Source: Septoria linicola | Taxonomy: Eukaryota; Ascomycota; Dothideomycetes; Mycosphaerellales; Mycosphaerellaceae | DNA: 64,000 nt | Assembly: GCA_024114885.1 (NCBI GenBank) | Contig: CP099428.1 | Location: 1-64,000, forward strand | Direction: 5' to 3' | Shown: piece by piece, positions 50,986 to 61,423 of the stretch | Position numbering within the stretch: the stretch's first letter is position 1 | Layout: each line of letters opens with the position of its first letter | Program-made: the position numbers and the translations under genes | The notes under the pieces: model-generated | What the model saw: only the letters and a program-made list of their open reading frames with translations | What the model was told of the DNA's origin: nothing | Databases searched by the model: none

Positions 50986-51817
50986 TTATTTATTATCTAT
51001 AGAGAGCGCGTCGTCGCTAGCGTTTCTATTACTATCGACGCTCTCTAGATCCTTATCCTTATCTTTCTCTACTTTCTTATTAGATATAGCGTCCTCTAAG
51101 AGGTTACTCTCCTCCTAGTTACTACTCTTAGAGTAAGCTATCTCTATAATAGCGTCTAGGGCGTTACTAGAAACGCCTACTATATAGTTAGTCTATAAAG
51201 AGTATTAGTATCGTAGAGAGATCGTATAGGAAAAGTAGGTATACCTCGTACTATAGCTTAAATATAGCTACTATAAAGTTAGACTAGCGCTAGATCTCTA
51301 CTAGACTCGCGATAGATATCGTACTAGTCGCCTATAAGGCGAGCGCGCTCGCCTTACGTAGCGTATCCTAGCTACTAACGGCTTTACTCTTATTACTAGT
51401 AAAGACCCTCTTAGTAGTCTTAATAGAAGTATAGAGGCTCTTTAGGTAGCGCTTTACCTACTCTTTATATACGCTCTTAGGAAGGGTCTCTAGCTACTCG
51501 CGGTAGTATAGTATATAGCGCGTCTACTACTTAAGGTTTCTATTAGTAATACGCTTATAAGCGTAGTACTAACGCTTATAGCGCTAGTACTTAACCTTCT
51601 AGCTAGGCTTTATTACTCTATTATACGTAGGCTCGTCGTCTATACGTAGTTCGTTAGTAGGTAAAGCGTAGTTAAGAAGTATTCGAGGAGCTATACTATC
51701 GTAGATATACTTAATATAGTAGAGGTAGATATCGATATCGCTATAGCCTCTAATATCGTCGACGGTATAGAGAGAGTAGTTTAGGACTACGACTCTAATA
51801 CGTTTTAGTAGTATTAT
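50986..51817 (-). pseudogene. Antisense spliced gene inside Gypsy B1 (about 259 codons)
   Basis: Opposite to pol, between chromodomain and 3' LTR, the minus strand reads as a protein in two exons. The N-terminal part has VVLNYSLYTVDDIRGYSDID, ELRMDDEPTYNRV and a basic helical segment (RITNRNLK, then RYLKSLYTS.KTTKRVF). The C-terminal part is acidic and Ser/Asn-rich (TNYIVGVSSNALDA, KKVEKDKDKDLESVDSNRNA) and ends with TAA at 50988-50986. A 52-bp intron at 51244-51193 (GTATAC...TACTAATAC...TATAG) joins the exons in phase 0. Length without intron is 780 bases, exactly 260 codons including the stop. Only TAG/TAA stops interrupt it. I do not recognise the family. The basic middle could bind nucleic acid, but that is inference. 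The second copy at 56213-57043 supports it. Confidence 0.7.
51193..51244 (-). other. Intron of the antisense gene in Gypsy B1 (52 bp)
   Basis: On the minus strand it starts GTATACCTAC, has TACTAATAC about 10 bases before the end and finishes TTTATAG. It joins KLQYE to TNYIVG in phase 0. Confidence 0.65.
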
Positions 51818-52179
51818 ACTTACGTTAGTAGTATAGTAATTATATAGAGATACTAGCTTTACTAAGGATATAGAAAATATTATATATATAGAAAGAAAGT
51901 CTAAGAGAGAGTTAGAAGAGTTTTTAAGAATACGCTCGAGCTACGAATCGTAGTCGCTATAGTAAGGAATATATTACTACGTAAACGTAATACGTATAGT
52001 AACTCTTTACTTCGTAGCGTAGATTTATATAATACGCTAAAGGTTTATAGGTATAACGCGCTAGAGGCGCGATAGGCGTAGAATATATAAAGTATATTAT
52101 AAAGACTAAATAGGAAGCCTAGAATATAACCTATAAAGTAAGAGTTGTCGCTAAGAGTAGCTCTCTTAGAGAGAGGAGA

Positions 52180-52355
52180 TAGTTATAAGAGCTAGGTAAG
52201 GTCGAAGGCTAAGACCTACCTTAGGCTCGTAGGCTTAGCGTATAGTATAATTATAGTACGCGTATATATCCGAAAGGAAGTAAGAATTAGTCTTACGATA
52301 TCCTAATAGTCTTATTAGGAGGGCGCTCTATATATTACTATATATCCCTTTTATA
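52180..52355 (+). repeat. Gypsy B1 3' LTR (176 bp)
   Basis: TAGTTATAAGAGC...CCCTTTTATA; matches 57406-57581 with the same length and 58740-58918 in inverted orientation. Confidence 0.88.
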
Positions 52356-52439
52356 ACCTCTTTATATAAGTTATAAATACGACTTACCTAGAAGGCGTAG
52401 TCGAGGTATAAGATAGGCTTAAGCTAGCTTAATTCCTCC

Positions 52440-55400
52440 TTAATAATATTACTAATATTAACGTAGTATCGAGATCCTTTATCTTATAATATAGTATTAT
52501 AGCTCGAACTAATACTACCTTACTCCTAGCTATCTTATTTACTAAAGAATTAGAGTATTATTATAGCGTATATTATATACGCGTATAGCTTATAGACTCC
52601 GTAGGAGTAGAGCGTATAGTAGGTATAATCTTTTATATCTATAATATACTAACCTCTAATATAATCTTAGGTCGGTTATAGAGACGTACTTATTATATAC
52701 GAGTCGATAGTAGCTTAGATAAGTAGACCTATAGTAATACTTTTAAAAACGTTAAGGTTAGAGAAGCTTATAAGTTTTTTAAGAACTTGAAGTATATATT
52801 AACTATATATATAGTAGTAATAAGTAAGATAGGCGAAGGTAGAGAGGTTAACCCTCTTCTCTCTAAGTTCTAATAGTTCTCTAATATTCTAAACCTAATA
52901 GAAGAGATAAGGAGTAAGCTAGTAGATAGCGTAGAGTATACGATTAAGCTACGTCTAGATACTATTCTATCCTTTAGGCCGCTATATTACTAGTTAGGTA
53001 AGAAGCTAGAGGAATTAAAGAAGTATCTTACTATAGGCCTTAAGTACGATTAGATCGAGCGTAGCGTTAGCTAGATAAGTACGCCTATCCTATTTATACT
53101 AAAGAAAGACGGTAAACTAAGGCTATATATTAACTACTAAGAGCTAAACGAAATTACTATTAAGAATAGGTACCTACTCTTCTTAATTAGCGAGATACTA
53201 GATAGGCTTATAGGAGCTATATAGTTTACGACTCTAGACCTTATAGATATATACTATCGGATTTATATTAAGCCTAGCGACTACTAGAAGACTATGTTCT
53301 ATACGCGCTATAGCTACTTCTAGTATAAGGTAATACTATTTAGCCTAACTAATACTCTAGCTACGTTCTAGGCGTATATTAATCGTACTCTAGTAGGATT
53401 AGTCGATACGTACTATATAGTATATCTTAATAATATTCTTATCTATAGTAAGAGCTACGTAGACTACGTACGCGACGTATACGATATACTTACGCGTCTC
53501 TAGAAGTTTAGACTCTATACTTAAAGAGCGAAGTATAAATTCTAGTAGAAAAAAGTCGATTTCCTAGGCTTCGTAGTAACTACTAGAGAGGTTATAATAG
53601 ATCTATATAGGATAGACGTAATCGTAGCGTAGCTAACGCCTATAACGCTCGTAGAGGTTTAATCCTTTCTTAGGTTTACTAACTTCTACTAGCGTTTTAT
53701 TTTTAAATACTCTAGAGTAGTATCTCTACTTATAGCGTTATCTAAGAGCGCTATAGTAGGTAAGAAGCTAGGCCTACTTAAGTAGACTATACGAGAGGAG
53801 TAGGCGTTTACTAAGTTAAAAAAGCGTTTTTCTATAGTATTACTACTAAGGTACTTTAACTTTATACTTAGGTTACGAGTCGAGAGCGACGTCTCTAATT
53901 ACGTAATTACTATAATTCTTAGCTAACTCTTTAGGTCTAAATAGTACTCTATTATATTTATATCTAGAAAGATAATTACTATAGAGTATAATTATAAGGT
54001 ATACGATAAGGAGCTTCTTATAGTAGTTAAGGCTTTTAAAGCGTAGAGGCCGTATCTTAAAGGCGCTCTATATACGATCGACGTACTAGTCGACTATACT
54101 AACCTTTATAGGTTTATAGATATAAAGAAGTTAACTAGTAGGTAGGTCTATTAAGCTATATTCCTAGCTCTATTCGACTTCGTTATAACGTACTAGGTAG
54201 GTAAGCGAAACCTAGCTAACGCGCTATCGAGGTATAGCGATTACGCTAAAGAGGTAGTAGAGGTAACTAACCTACTACCTACTCTATAGACTAAGTTATA
54301 GCTATAGGATAATCGGAGTATAAGAGACGTAGGTAGACTACTCGTAGCTCGTATCTATACGACTTATAAAGAATAATATTCTATAATAGAGAGAAGTACT
54401 AACTCTAATCTATAGTAGTAGTTTTTAATACCTATACGAGTAGTAGGTATAATTACTAAGAGTAAAGAGCCGTACGTAAATATCTTAGACTTAATCCTTA
54501 TATATACTCGCGCGCTAGTATAGGCTAAGCTAAGTATAAGCGTAGTATACTCGTAAGCGATAAGTAATAGCGGCCGATTTAAGTAATATACTATAAGAGA
54601 GAGAAACCTCTAGGTAGACAATTTACTATATATACCTAAGGACTACGCCTTATAGACGTAGGTAATTCGTATATACTACGATAATACTCTTATAGGCTAT
54701 TTTAGTAAGGATAAGACTATCTCGCTAGTACGAAGAAAGTACTAGTAGCTAGAGATAACTAAAGATATTATATAATACGTAGAGTCCTATAGGAGTTACT
54801 AGAAAGTAAAGGCGCGTCGCTATCGACTATATAGCGAGCTAACTACGCTACCTATACTAGATCGTCTATTTTAAGAATTAACTTAGGATTTTATTATAGA
54901 CCTTCTACTAAGTAAGCGAGGAGTATATATATATAATACGATTCTAGTTATTATCGACCGATATATAAAGATAGTTATCTTTATCCTAACTATAAAGAGA
55001 TATACTAGTAGTAACCTTATAAGAGTCTGAATATTAGAAGTAATTAGATATTATAGTATGCCTATAGGTATTATTAGCGATAGAGGGTCTATATTTACGA
55101 GTTAGTTCTAGTCTAACTTCTACTACGAGGCGTATATAAAGCGTAAGCTAAGTATAACGTTCTATCTATAAATAGATAAGTAAACTAAAAGAGCGAATTA
55201 GACGCTTAAGACTTACCTACGTATCTACTACGTAGAGTAATAAGATAACTAGGTAGACCTATTAGTATAAGCCGAGTTCGTATATAATAATAGTACGTAT
55301 ACGATACTAAAGGTATTACTATTTATAGCGCTATATAGTTTTAATCTAGAGCTAGTAACGAGTAGGTAAGAAGCTTAGGACGCGCTTTCTAAAAGAGAGA

Positions 55401-55960
55401 TACTAGCTACTAAGGAAGCTATAGAAAGATTAAAGAAGAACTATAAGACGCTAAGTAAACGCTAGCGAGAAGTAAGTAAGGCGTAGGCTAGGTACTTTAA
55501 TAATAGGTATTAGGCTAAGGAATATAAGGTTAGCGATATAGTCTTACTATCGATAAAGAACCTATAATTAAAGGTTCTTTCAAAGAAGTTAGTAGATAAG
55601 TTTACTAGGCCTTTTAAGGTAATTAACGTAGTAAGGAAGTAGGCGTACTACTTAGCTCTACTACTAGACGCTCTTATCTATAACGTATTTTATATATCGC
55701 TTCTAGAATCTTAGAAGAGTAGCGAGATATAGGTAGAGAGTATACTACTTATAGACTACTAGAGTAAATAGGAAGTTAAGAAGATCCTTAGAACTCGAGT
55801 AAAAAAGAGCGTACGCTAGTACTTAATCTACTAGTAGAGCTAGCCTAAAGAGTATAACTAGTAGGAACCTAAAGAATATATTAGTAGCTATATAGTACTA
55901 GACGTATTTAAAGCGTAGCGCGTAAGTAGGCGCGTAGTAAGATAGAAGCGCTAAGGCGCT
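52440..55960 (+). pseudogene. Gypsy B2 pol remnant (PR-RT-RNase H-integrase-chromodomain)
   Basis: Same domain order as B1. Protease ends SNMILGRL (about 52660). RT has LFSLTNTLATFQAYIN and YLNNILIYSKS (about 53340-53450). RNase H has VESDVSNYVI (about 53880). Integrase has DRYIKMVIF (about 54957) and ISDRGSIFTS (about 55075). The integrase end and chromodomain (KKILRTRVKKS) follow at about 55535-55870. Broken by TAG/TAA throughout. Confidence 0.8.
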
Positions 55961-56212
55961 AATACGCCGAGGTACTAATATAGTAATACTAAGTACTAAG
56001 CGCTAAACCTATATATAGAGATAAACTTTAAATTTAAGAAAATAAGAAAATTATTAAGGTATTTAGGATATAACGAAGCGTAAACTATATTATTTATATA
56101 TACCTACTAAGTAGGTCGTATAGTACTCGTAGGTAAAGAGTAAGAATCTAACTATAGCCTATATAAGCGCGAGTAGAGTATAAGAGGCGTAGATAGGTAG
56201 TAAGCGAAGCGC

Positions 56213-57043
56213 TTATTCGTCGTCTATAGAGAGCGCGTCGTCGCTAGCGTTTCTACTACTAGTAATACTCTCTACGCCCTTATCCTTATCCTTATCTATC
56301 TTCTTATTAGATACTATATCCTCGAAGAGCTTACTCTCCTTCTAGTTACTACTCTCGAGATAGGCTACCTCTATAGTAGTATCTAGAGCGTCGCTAGAGG
56401 CGCCTACTATATAGTTAGTCTATAAAGAATATTAGTATCGTATAAGGATCGTATAGGAAAAGTAGGTATACCTTATACTATAGCTTAAATATAGCTACTA
56501 TAAAGTTAGACTAGCGCTAGGTCTCTACTAGACTAGTAACGAATATCGTACTAGTCGCTAGTAGAGCGAGCGCGCTCGCCTTACGTAGCGTATCCTAGCT
56601 ACTAACGGCTTTACTCTTATTACTAGTAAAAACCCTCTTAGAGATCTTAATAGAGGTATAGAGGCTCTTTAGATAGCGCTTTACCTACTCTTTATATACG
56701 CTCTCTAGAAGAGTCTCTAGCTACTCGCGATAGTATAGTACGTAGCGCGCCTACTACTTAAGGTTTCTATTAGTAATACGCTTATAAGAGTAGTATTAGC
56801 GCTTATAGCGCTAATACTTAACCTTCTAGCCGAGCTTTATTACTTCGTCGTACGTAGGCTCGTCGTCTATATATAGTTCGTTAGTAGGTAAAACGTAGTT
56901 AAGAAGTATTCGAAGAGCTATACTATTATAGGTATACTTAATATAGTAGAGGTAGATATCGATATCTCTATAGCCTCTAATATCGTCGATAGTATAGAGT
57001 AGGTAGTTCGTAACTACGACTCTAGTACGCTTCGGTAGTATTA
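56213..57043 (-). pseudogene. Antisense spliced gene, copy in Gypsy B2
   Basis: Counterpart of the B1 antisense gene at the same place relative to the chromodomain and 3' LTR. The readings KVKYQRYKRQ (stops read as Gln), RITNRNLK, YLKSLYTSIKISKRVF and TSNKSKAVSS are kept, and its stops fall at the same codons as in B1. A stop TTA lies at 56215-56213 on the plus strand. Ends are approximate. Confidence 0.65.
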
Positions 57044-57405
57044 TACTTATATAGGTAGTATAGTTATCGTATAGAGATACTAGCTTTACTAAGAATATAG
57101 AAAATATTATATATAGAAAGAAAGTCTAAGAGAGAATTAGAAGAGTTTTTAAAGAATACGCTCGAGCTACGAATTATAGTCGCTATAGTAAGGAATATAT
57201 TACTATATAAACGTAATACGTATAGTAACTCTTTACTTTATAGCACGTATTTACGTAATATACTAAAGGTTTATAGATATAATACGTTAGAGACGTAATA
57301 GGCGTAGAATATATAAAGTATATTATAAAGACTAAATAGGAAGCCTAGAATATAACCTATAAAGTAAGAGTTGTCGCTAAGAGTAGCTCTCTTAGAGAGA
57401 GAAGA

Positions 57406-57581
57406 TAGTTATAAGAGCTAGGTAAGGTCGAAGGCTAAGACCTACCTTAGGCTTATAGGCTTAGCGTATAGTATAATTATAGTATACGTATATATCTAAA
57501 AGAAGGCAAGAATTAGTCTTACGATATCCTAATAGTCTTATTAGGAGGGCGCTCTATATATTACTATATACCTCTTTTATA
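57406..57581 (+). repeat. Gypsy B2 3' LTR (176 bp)
   Basis: TAGTTATAAGAGC...CCTCTTTTATA. It is directly followed by inverted gag sequence of B3, with no target duplication seen. Confidence 0.88.
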
Positions 57582-58739
57582 AGTTAAGATAGATAGAATT
57601 AGTACTAATATACCTTTTCTACTTATAGCTATAGTATTCTAAATACTTATAGCCTATAATAGAGCGAGTAGAACCTTTATCGCTAGAGCGACGCGTATTA
57701 TTCTCTCCTAGACTATCGTCGCGTCTATATATAGAATTATCGCTCTCTATACGCTTATACTTCGAGTATATATCGCGCTCGTAGTCTCTATTACTCTAGC
57801 TTCCGCTCTAGTTATACTATATAGGAATTACTCTATTAGCTTACTCTAGACGCTTTACTAACGTAACTAAATTAGCGCGCTTACTAGGTATAGTATAATT
57901 CTTAATAATCTCTTATTAAAGCGCTAGCTTTAACTTTACGAGAAGCTAGCGTACTAGCTATGCTTTACTATAGTCGTCTAGTTAAGACTCTAAGTAGCCT
58001 AGCTCTATAGCGAACTAGTATACTCCTTAGCTCTTACCCTATTAGGCCTTCTTATACTTGACTATTATAAGGATCGTACGATTCGCCTAATCTCTAATAA
58101 CGTTATAGATAAAGCGCTTAAACTTAGTCTAAGTATAGTCTAGAGGTATTACCTTAGAGTGTTCGTTATACTAGGTCTCTTACGCCTCGTCTACGAGCTA
58201 TATAATACTATATAGGACCTTCGAATCCTCTATAATAAACTCTTATAGACTATTAAGAAAGATTACTTTAAGGCTATAAATAAACTCTCTCGCCTCTTAG
58301 ACTATCTCGCTCTAGAAAGTATAAGGTTCTCTAACTTTAGGACCTTTATATCGCGTATACGACGCGCTATCGTAAAGTATACTACCTATAATACTAGTAG
58401 TAGCGTCGTCTTTAGAATCGCTAATATCGAGAGTACTAAGAGTATCTAAGAATAGAGATTCTAACTCTATAAGAAGCCGATTATTCTCTCGTCGTAGAGC
58501 GCGTACCTCTAAACGACGACGTAGTTTCTAGTTCTTAGCTTTAAGCTATATACGCTCTACGTATATACTATCTTTAGTTATACTAGTAGACTTCTACTCC
58601 TAAACCTTATTAGTATCTATAAGATTATCTTAATTATCTACTTCGCCTATTATAAGCTCTAGCGGCGCCGTGCCTACGTTACGTCGAGGAGCTATAGGCC
58701 TCTATAGATTACTACTCTTAGAAGAAGAAGAATTAGAAT
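57582..58739 (-). pseudogene. Gypsy B3 gag remnant
   Basis: Reading the minus strand: an N-terminal coiled-coil-like segment (LRRRLEVRALRRENNRLLMEL), then a capsid region (FIYSLKVIFLNSLQEFIIED, KFKRFIYNVIRDQAN, LVKLKLALQQEIIKNYTMP), an Arg/Ser-rich stretch (RDYERDMYSKYKR) and a knuckle-like end (YYSYKQKRYISTN, plausible CX2CX4H with Cys and His lost to RIP). Typical Gypsy gag order. Truncated at its C-terminus by the junction at 57581/57582. Confidence 0.75.
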
Positions 58740-58918
58740 TATAAAAGAGGTATATAGTAATATATAGAGCGCTCTTTTAATAAGACTATTAGGATATTAT
58801 AAGACTAATTCTTACTTTCTTTTAGATATATACGTATACTATAATTATACTATACGCTAAGCCTACGAGCCTAAGGCGAGTCTAACCTTTAACCTTATCT
58901 AGCTCTTATAGATAACTA
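58740..58918 (-). repeat. Gypsy B3 5' LTR, inverted
   Basis: Inverse match to 57406-57581 with a 3-base insertion (TAGTTATCTATAAGAGC). Together the two LTRs form an inverted repeat around the B3 gag. Confidence 0.85.
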
Positions 58919-59911
58919 AAAAAAATAAGAGTCTAAATTTATTAGCTATTAGAAAGTAAATTATTAAACTTTTCTTATAATACTAGAGCTGTATTAATTA
59001 TACCTAATAAGCGAAGGTATATCGTATTATATAGTTCGACTATTTATAGTAAGGCGCGTCTATCTTACTTATTTAGGTAATCTACTATATAACTATAGTA
59101 GTATAATATTATATTAGCCTATACTATATACTAGGTCTAGGGCCTTAGACGTAATTAGTACTCTTAGCTAAACGATTAGCGTCTAACGCTATACTAGAGC
59201 TTATTCTAAGCGTTCTATATACTAGAGGATACGAGATTACTTAGATAGGTCTAGCCTATCCTATAGCCTCTACGCTATCTAAATAAGAGTATTTTTATAC
59301 TAAACTAGAGTCTAATCTAAGACTATTATAGGTATAGAGACTCTAAGTAAATCTCTAATATAGTAAGTCGTCTTACTATCTATATAATAATTACTAAATA
59401 GATCTATACTAAGGAGTACTAGAGGTTTATAACTTTTCTAGGTTAGAGCGATATCTATATTCTAGAGGCTTCTACGTTATTATAGCTCTTTAAGTCGCTT
59501 CTTATATAGGCTCCTTTAGGCCTCTTATTAATATTTATAGTATATTAGTTCTCGCTTTAAGGCTACCTTCTACTCTCTACGCTTCTAGTCTCGGTATAAA
59601 AGAGAAGAGATAGCTCTACCTTCGGCTCTATTAATAGATAATAACTACTCTAATACTAACCTCCTAGATAGGTATAAGAGTAGCTATTATAGAATAAGAC
59701 TTATTTAGAGAGTAATAGTCTTATAATACGTATATTAACTAGTAGTAACGAGCTTAAACTAGTAGCTCTAGGACTAAGAGCTTTATACTAGGACTATAGG
59801 ATATTAAATTAATTAAGTAGAGTAAATATTTCGATCTTAGAAACGAGCTACTATCTTGCTTTTATACTAAAACTACTAAGTACGGTATATAGGTAGGCCT
59901 TTACCTTACTA
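58919..59911 (-). mobile_element. Gypsy A2 fragment: 5' LTR and leader, inverted
   Basis: Inverse match to Gypsy A1 from 12722 to about 13730. The LTR is at 59632-59911 (280 bp) and the leader runs down to 58919, where the B3 LTR starts. Gag, pol and the extra ORF are missing. Confidence 0.85.
59632..59911 (-). repeat. Gypsy A2 5' LTR, inverted
   Basis: 280 bp against 279 bp in A1. It includes TTGCTTTTATAC, one of few places where a TG dinucleotide survives in this block. Confidence 0.85.
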
Positions 59912-60318
59912 ATAGATAGTTAGTACTATCTAGTTATTAGTCTAGAAAGTAAGTACTTAATAACTAATTAAGATTAGAGCTAGTACTTAAGTATTATAGA
60001 TAATCTATAGAAAGATCTAACTATATAGTATAAGTAGGAGTATTAAGAATATATTCTAGATAGTTAGTCTAGATATAGATATTTAAGTATAGTTCTAGAT
60101 ATCTAAGGTATCTACCTAAGACTTAGTAAGAGGTATATCTTACTTCTCTTTCTTCTCTTCTTAGATAACTAACTTAATTAACTTTATATTTAGTCTCTAG
60201 TATATTACTACTATACTATATATATAAGTTAGTTTAAGATCAATCTCCTATTCTTCTTTACTACGCTATACTCTCCTTAATATTATATAGTATCTATAAA
60301 CGCTCTCTACTTTTAATA
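59912..60318 (+). mobile_element. Copia C-6 fragment: 3' tail and 3' LTR
   Basis: The last 129 interior bases of the Copia family (compare 45770-45897) and a 278-bp LTR at 60041-60318. The 5' side is cut at the Gypsy A2 LTR. No RT or gag. Confidence 0.88.
60041..60318 (+). repeat. Copia C-6 3' LTR
   Basis: 278 bp, TATTAAGAATATATTC...ACTTTTAATA, with a 1-base length difference from the other copies. Confidence 0.88.
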
Positions 60319-60735
60319 TATAGTATAAAATAGAAGTATAAAACTCTATACTAAGAGCGTATAGTATAGAGTAAAGATACGTAGTATAAAGTACGAGTAT
60401 ATAGTATAAAGTAAGATATAGAGTAAGAATATAGTCGAAGATATTAAAAGTAATTAAGAAAAGGTAGAATAGAGAAAGTAGAGTAGAATACTCGATTAGA
60501 AAGTATTTTAGTTAGACGATCTCTAAGATTATTATATCTTAAGTAAAAGCTTTAGAGTATAGTAGCTAGATACGCTATAGTAAGTCGACGATAGAGAGAA
60601 GTAGAAGAATAAAGATTATTCTATATACTAATATACTCTCTAGATAAACTACTATAACGATAGTAGGTACTACTATCTAAAGAGTAGAGTTAATAGGTCT
60701 ATAAAGAAGTCGGGAGTTAGCGGAGCGATCTATAG
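60319..60735. other. RIP-mutated remnant next to the gene-bearing DNA
   Basis: TA-rich, with loose repeats of TAGTATAAAGTA (about 60315-60435). No gene recognised, apart from the possible 5' end of the next gene after about 60701. CA and TG reappear from about 60738, so the RIP edge lies near 60735. Confidence 0.6.
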
Positions 60736-61423
60736 GCCAAACAAAAGACATACGACTATAAAAAGCTTGAGCACGACCAAGTGTACGATAAGCAAGAGCA
60801 CGACGTTGTCTTCGACTTCGTCTTCTTCTACCGCGTTGACCACGTCTGCTTCAACTACTCTCTCTACGACCGCTTCGACTACTCCTTCGACTACTACATC
60901 AACTACCGTATCGACTACTGCATTAACGACTACATCGACCACAATACAAGCCGTACCTACGTAAGTGAATAGAAATCCTCTCCCGTCTATTTGTACACAA
61001 AGATAGCGAAAGCCTTTGCTTAGCCGACCGTTCGTCATGCTAGCCACTTATTACGCTGGACGAACGGACCGAATCGTGGCTTCTACTAATGATGCCCTCA
61101 GCAACGTCTTCGTCCTAGACAGTTCAGGCATAGTATTCAGGCTAGTAGGCTCTACAGTACTGGTAGTGGCAAATCCGCAACTTCAATTGCGATCCGATGA
61201 GACATCTACGAATAAAGACATTGTGATTGCGAGCGTGGATGCTGTGGCCGATCCATCACTGGACGTGGTGATGAATGCCGATTGCTCGTTGTCTCTTTCT
61301 GTGGCGGGTGAAGCTCGAACGATACGCTACCACAGCAGAAACGATGACCTCTCGACTACTACGGAACGTGTCATGGCACCGTTCGGCACATTCGCGTTGT
61401 CTGCAGTGGAGCCTCCGGCCTGA
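60701..61423 (+). CDS. Ser/Thr-rich probable cell-surface or secreted protein, 5' end damaged
   Basis: Exon 1 encodes a Thr/Ser-rich stalk (units like STTASTTPSTTT, about 60767-60960), a likely O-glycosylated, mucin-like segment. A 63-bp intron (60961-61023, GTAAGT...TTAG) leads in frame into exon 2, which ends with TGA at 61421-61423 and reads as a compact beta-rich domain (VFVLDSSGIVFRLVGST, ADCSLSLSVAGEARTIRYHS). This stalk-plus-domain plan fits fungal wall or secreted proteins, but I recognise no family. No start or signal peptide is visible. The only in-frame candidate is an ATA at 60701 inside the RIP edge, so the 5' end may be mutated or lost. It may be a recent pseudogene. Confidence 0.5.
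60961..61023 (+). other. Proposed intron in the Ser/Thr-rich gene (63 bp)
   Basis: It begins GTAAGTGAAT and ends TGCTTAG. Removing it keeps frame (ACC codon across the junction) and skips the in-frame TAG just after 60961. No clear branch motif, so the acceptor is less certain than the donor. Confidence 0.55.

Larger units (their letters stand above)
50273..52355 (+). mobile_element. Gypsy B1, segment 2 of 2 (integrase end, chromodomain, 3' LTR)
   Basis: Continues Gypsy B1 after Copia C-4. The integrase C-terminal region (GDIVLLSIKNL, about 50305-50340) is followed by a chromodomain at about 50548-50655: EVKKILRTRVRKS, QYLIY and, with lost Trp, EYN..EPKEYI. This places it among chromodomain Gypsy elements (chromoviruses), which target marked heterochromatin. 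An antisense ORF and the 176-bp 3' LTR (52180-52355) follow. Confidence 0.88.
52356..57581 (+). mobile_element. Gypsy B2, 5'-truncated chromodomain element
   Basis: A second copy of the Gypsy B body, collinear with B1 from just before the protease (about 52440, TACTAATATTAACG) through RT, RNase H, integrase, chromodomain and antisense gene to the 3' LTR. The frame upstream of protease stays open to about 52360 (TTYLEGVVEV). No gag and no separate 5' LTR: the B1 3' LTR abuts it directly. The RT active site again reads YLNN (about 53425). No Copia insertion interrupts it, so it serves as an intact reference for B1. Confidence 0.85.
57582..58918 (-). mobile_element. Gypsy B3 fragment: 5' LTR plus gag, inverted
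   Basis: Minus-strand fragment of the Gypsy B family with its 179-bp 5' LTR at 58740-58918 (3 bases longer than in B1/B2) and gag down to 57582, where it stops at the B2 LTR. Pol and 3' LTR are missing. It gives the only gag of this family in the window. Confidence 0.8.

Noticed and set aside
57582..58739. A DNA transposon or foldback element with 176-bp terminal inverted repeats
   Set aside because: The inverted repeats are LTRs of Gypsy B and the interior is Gypsy gag, so the arrangement arises from two retrotransposon copies.
60730..61047. A 105-codon minus-strand frame, Val-rich
   Set aside because: Its Val/Asp/Glu repeats are the antisense reading of the Ser/Thr-rich stalk.
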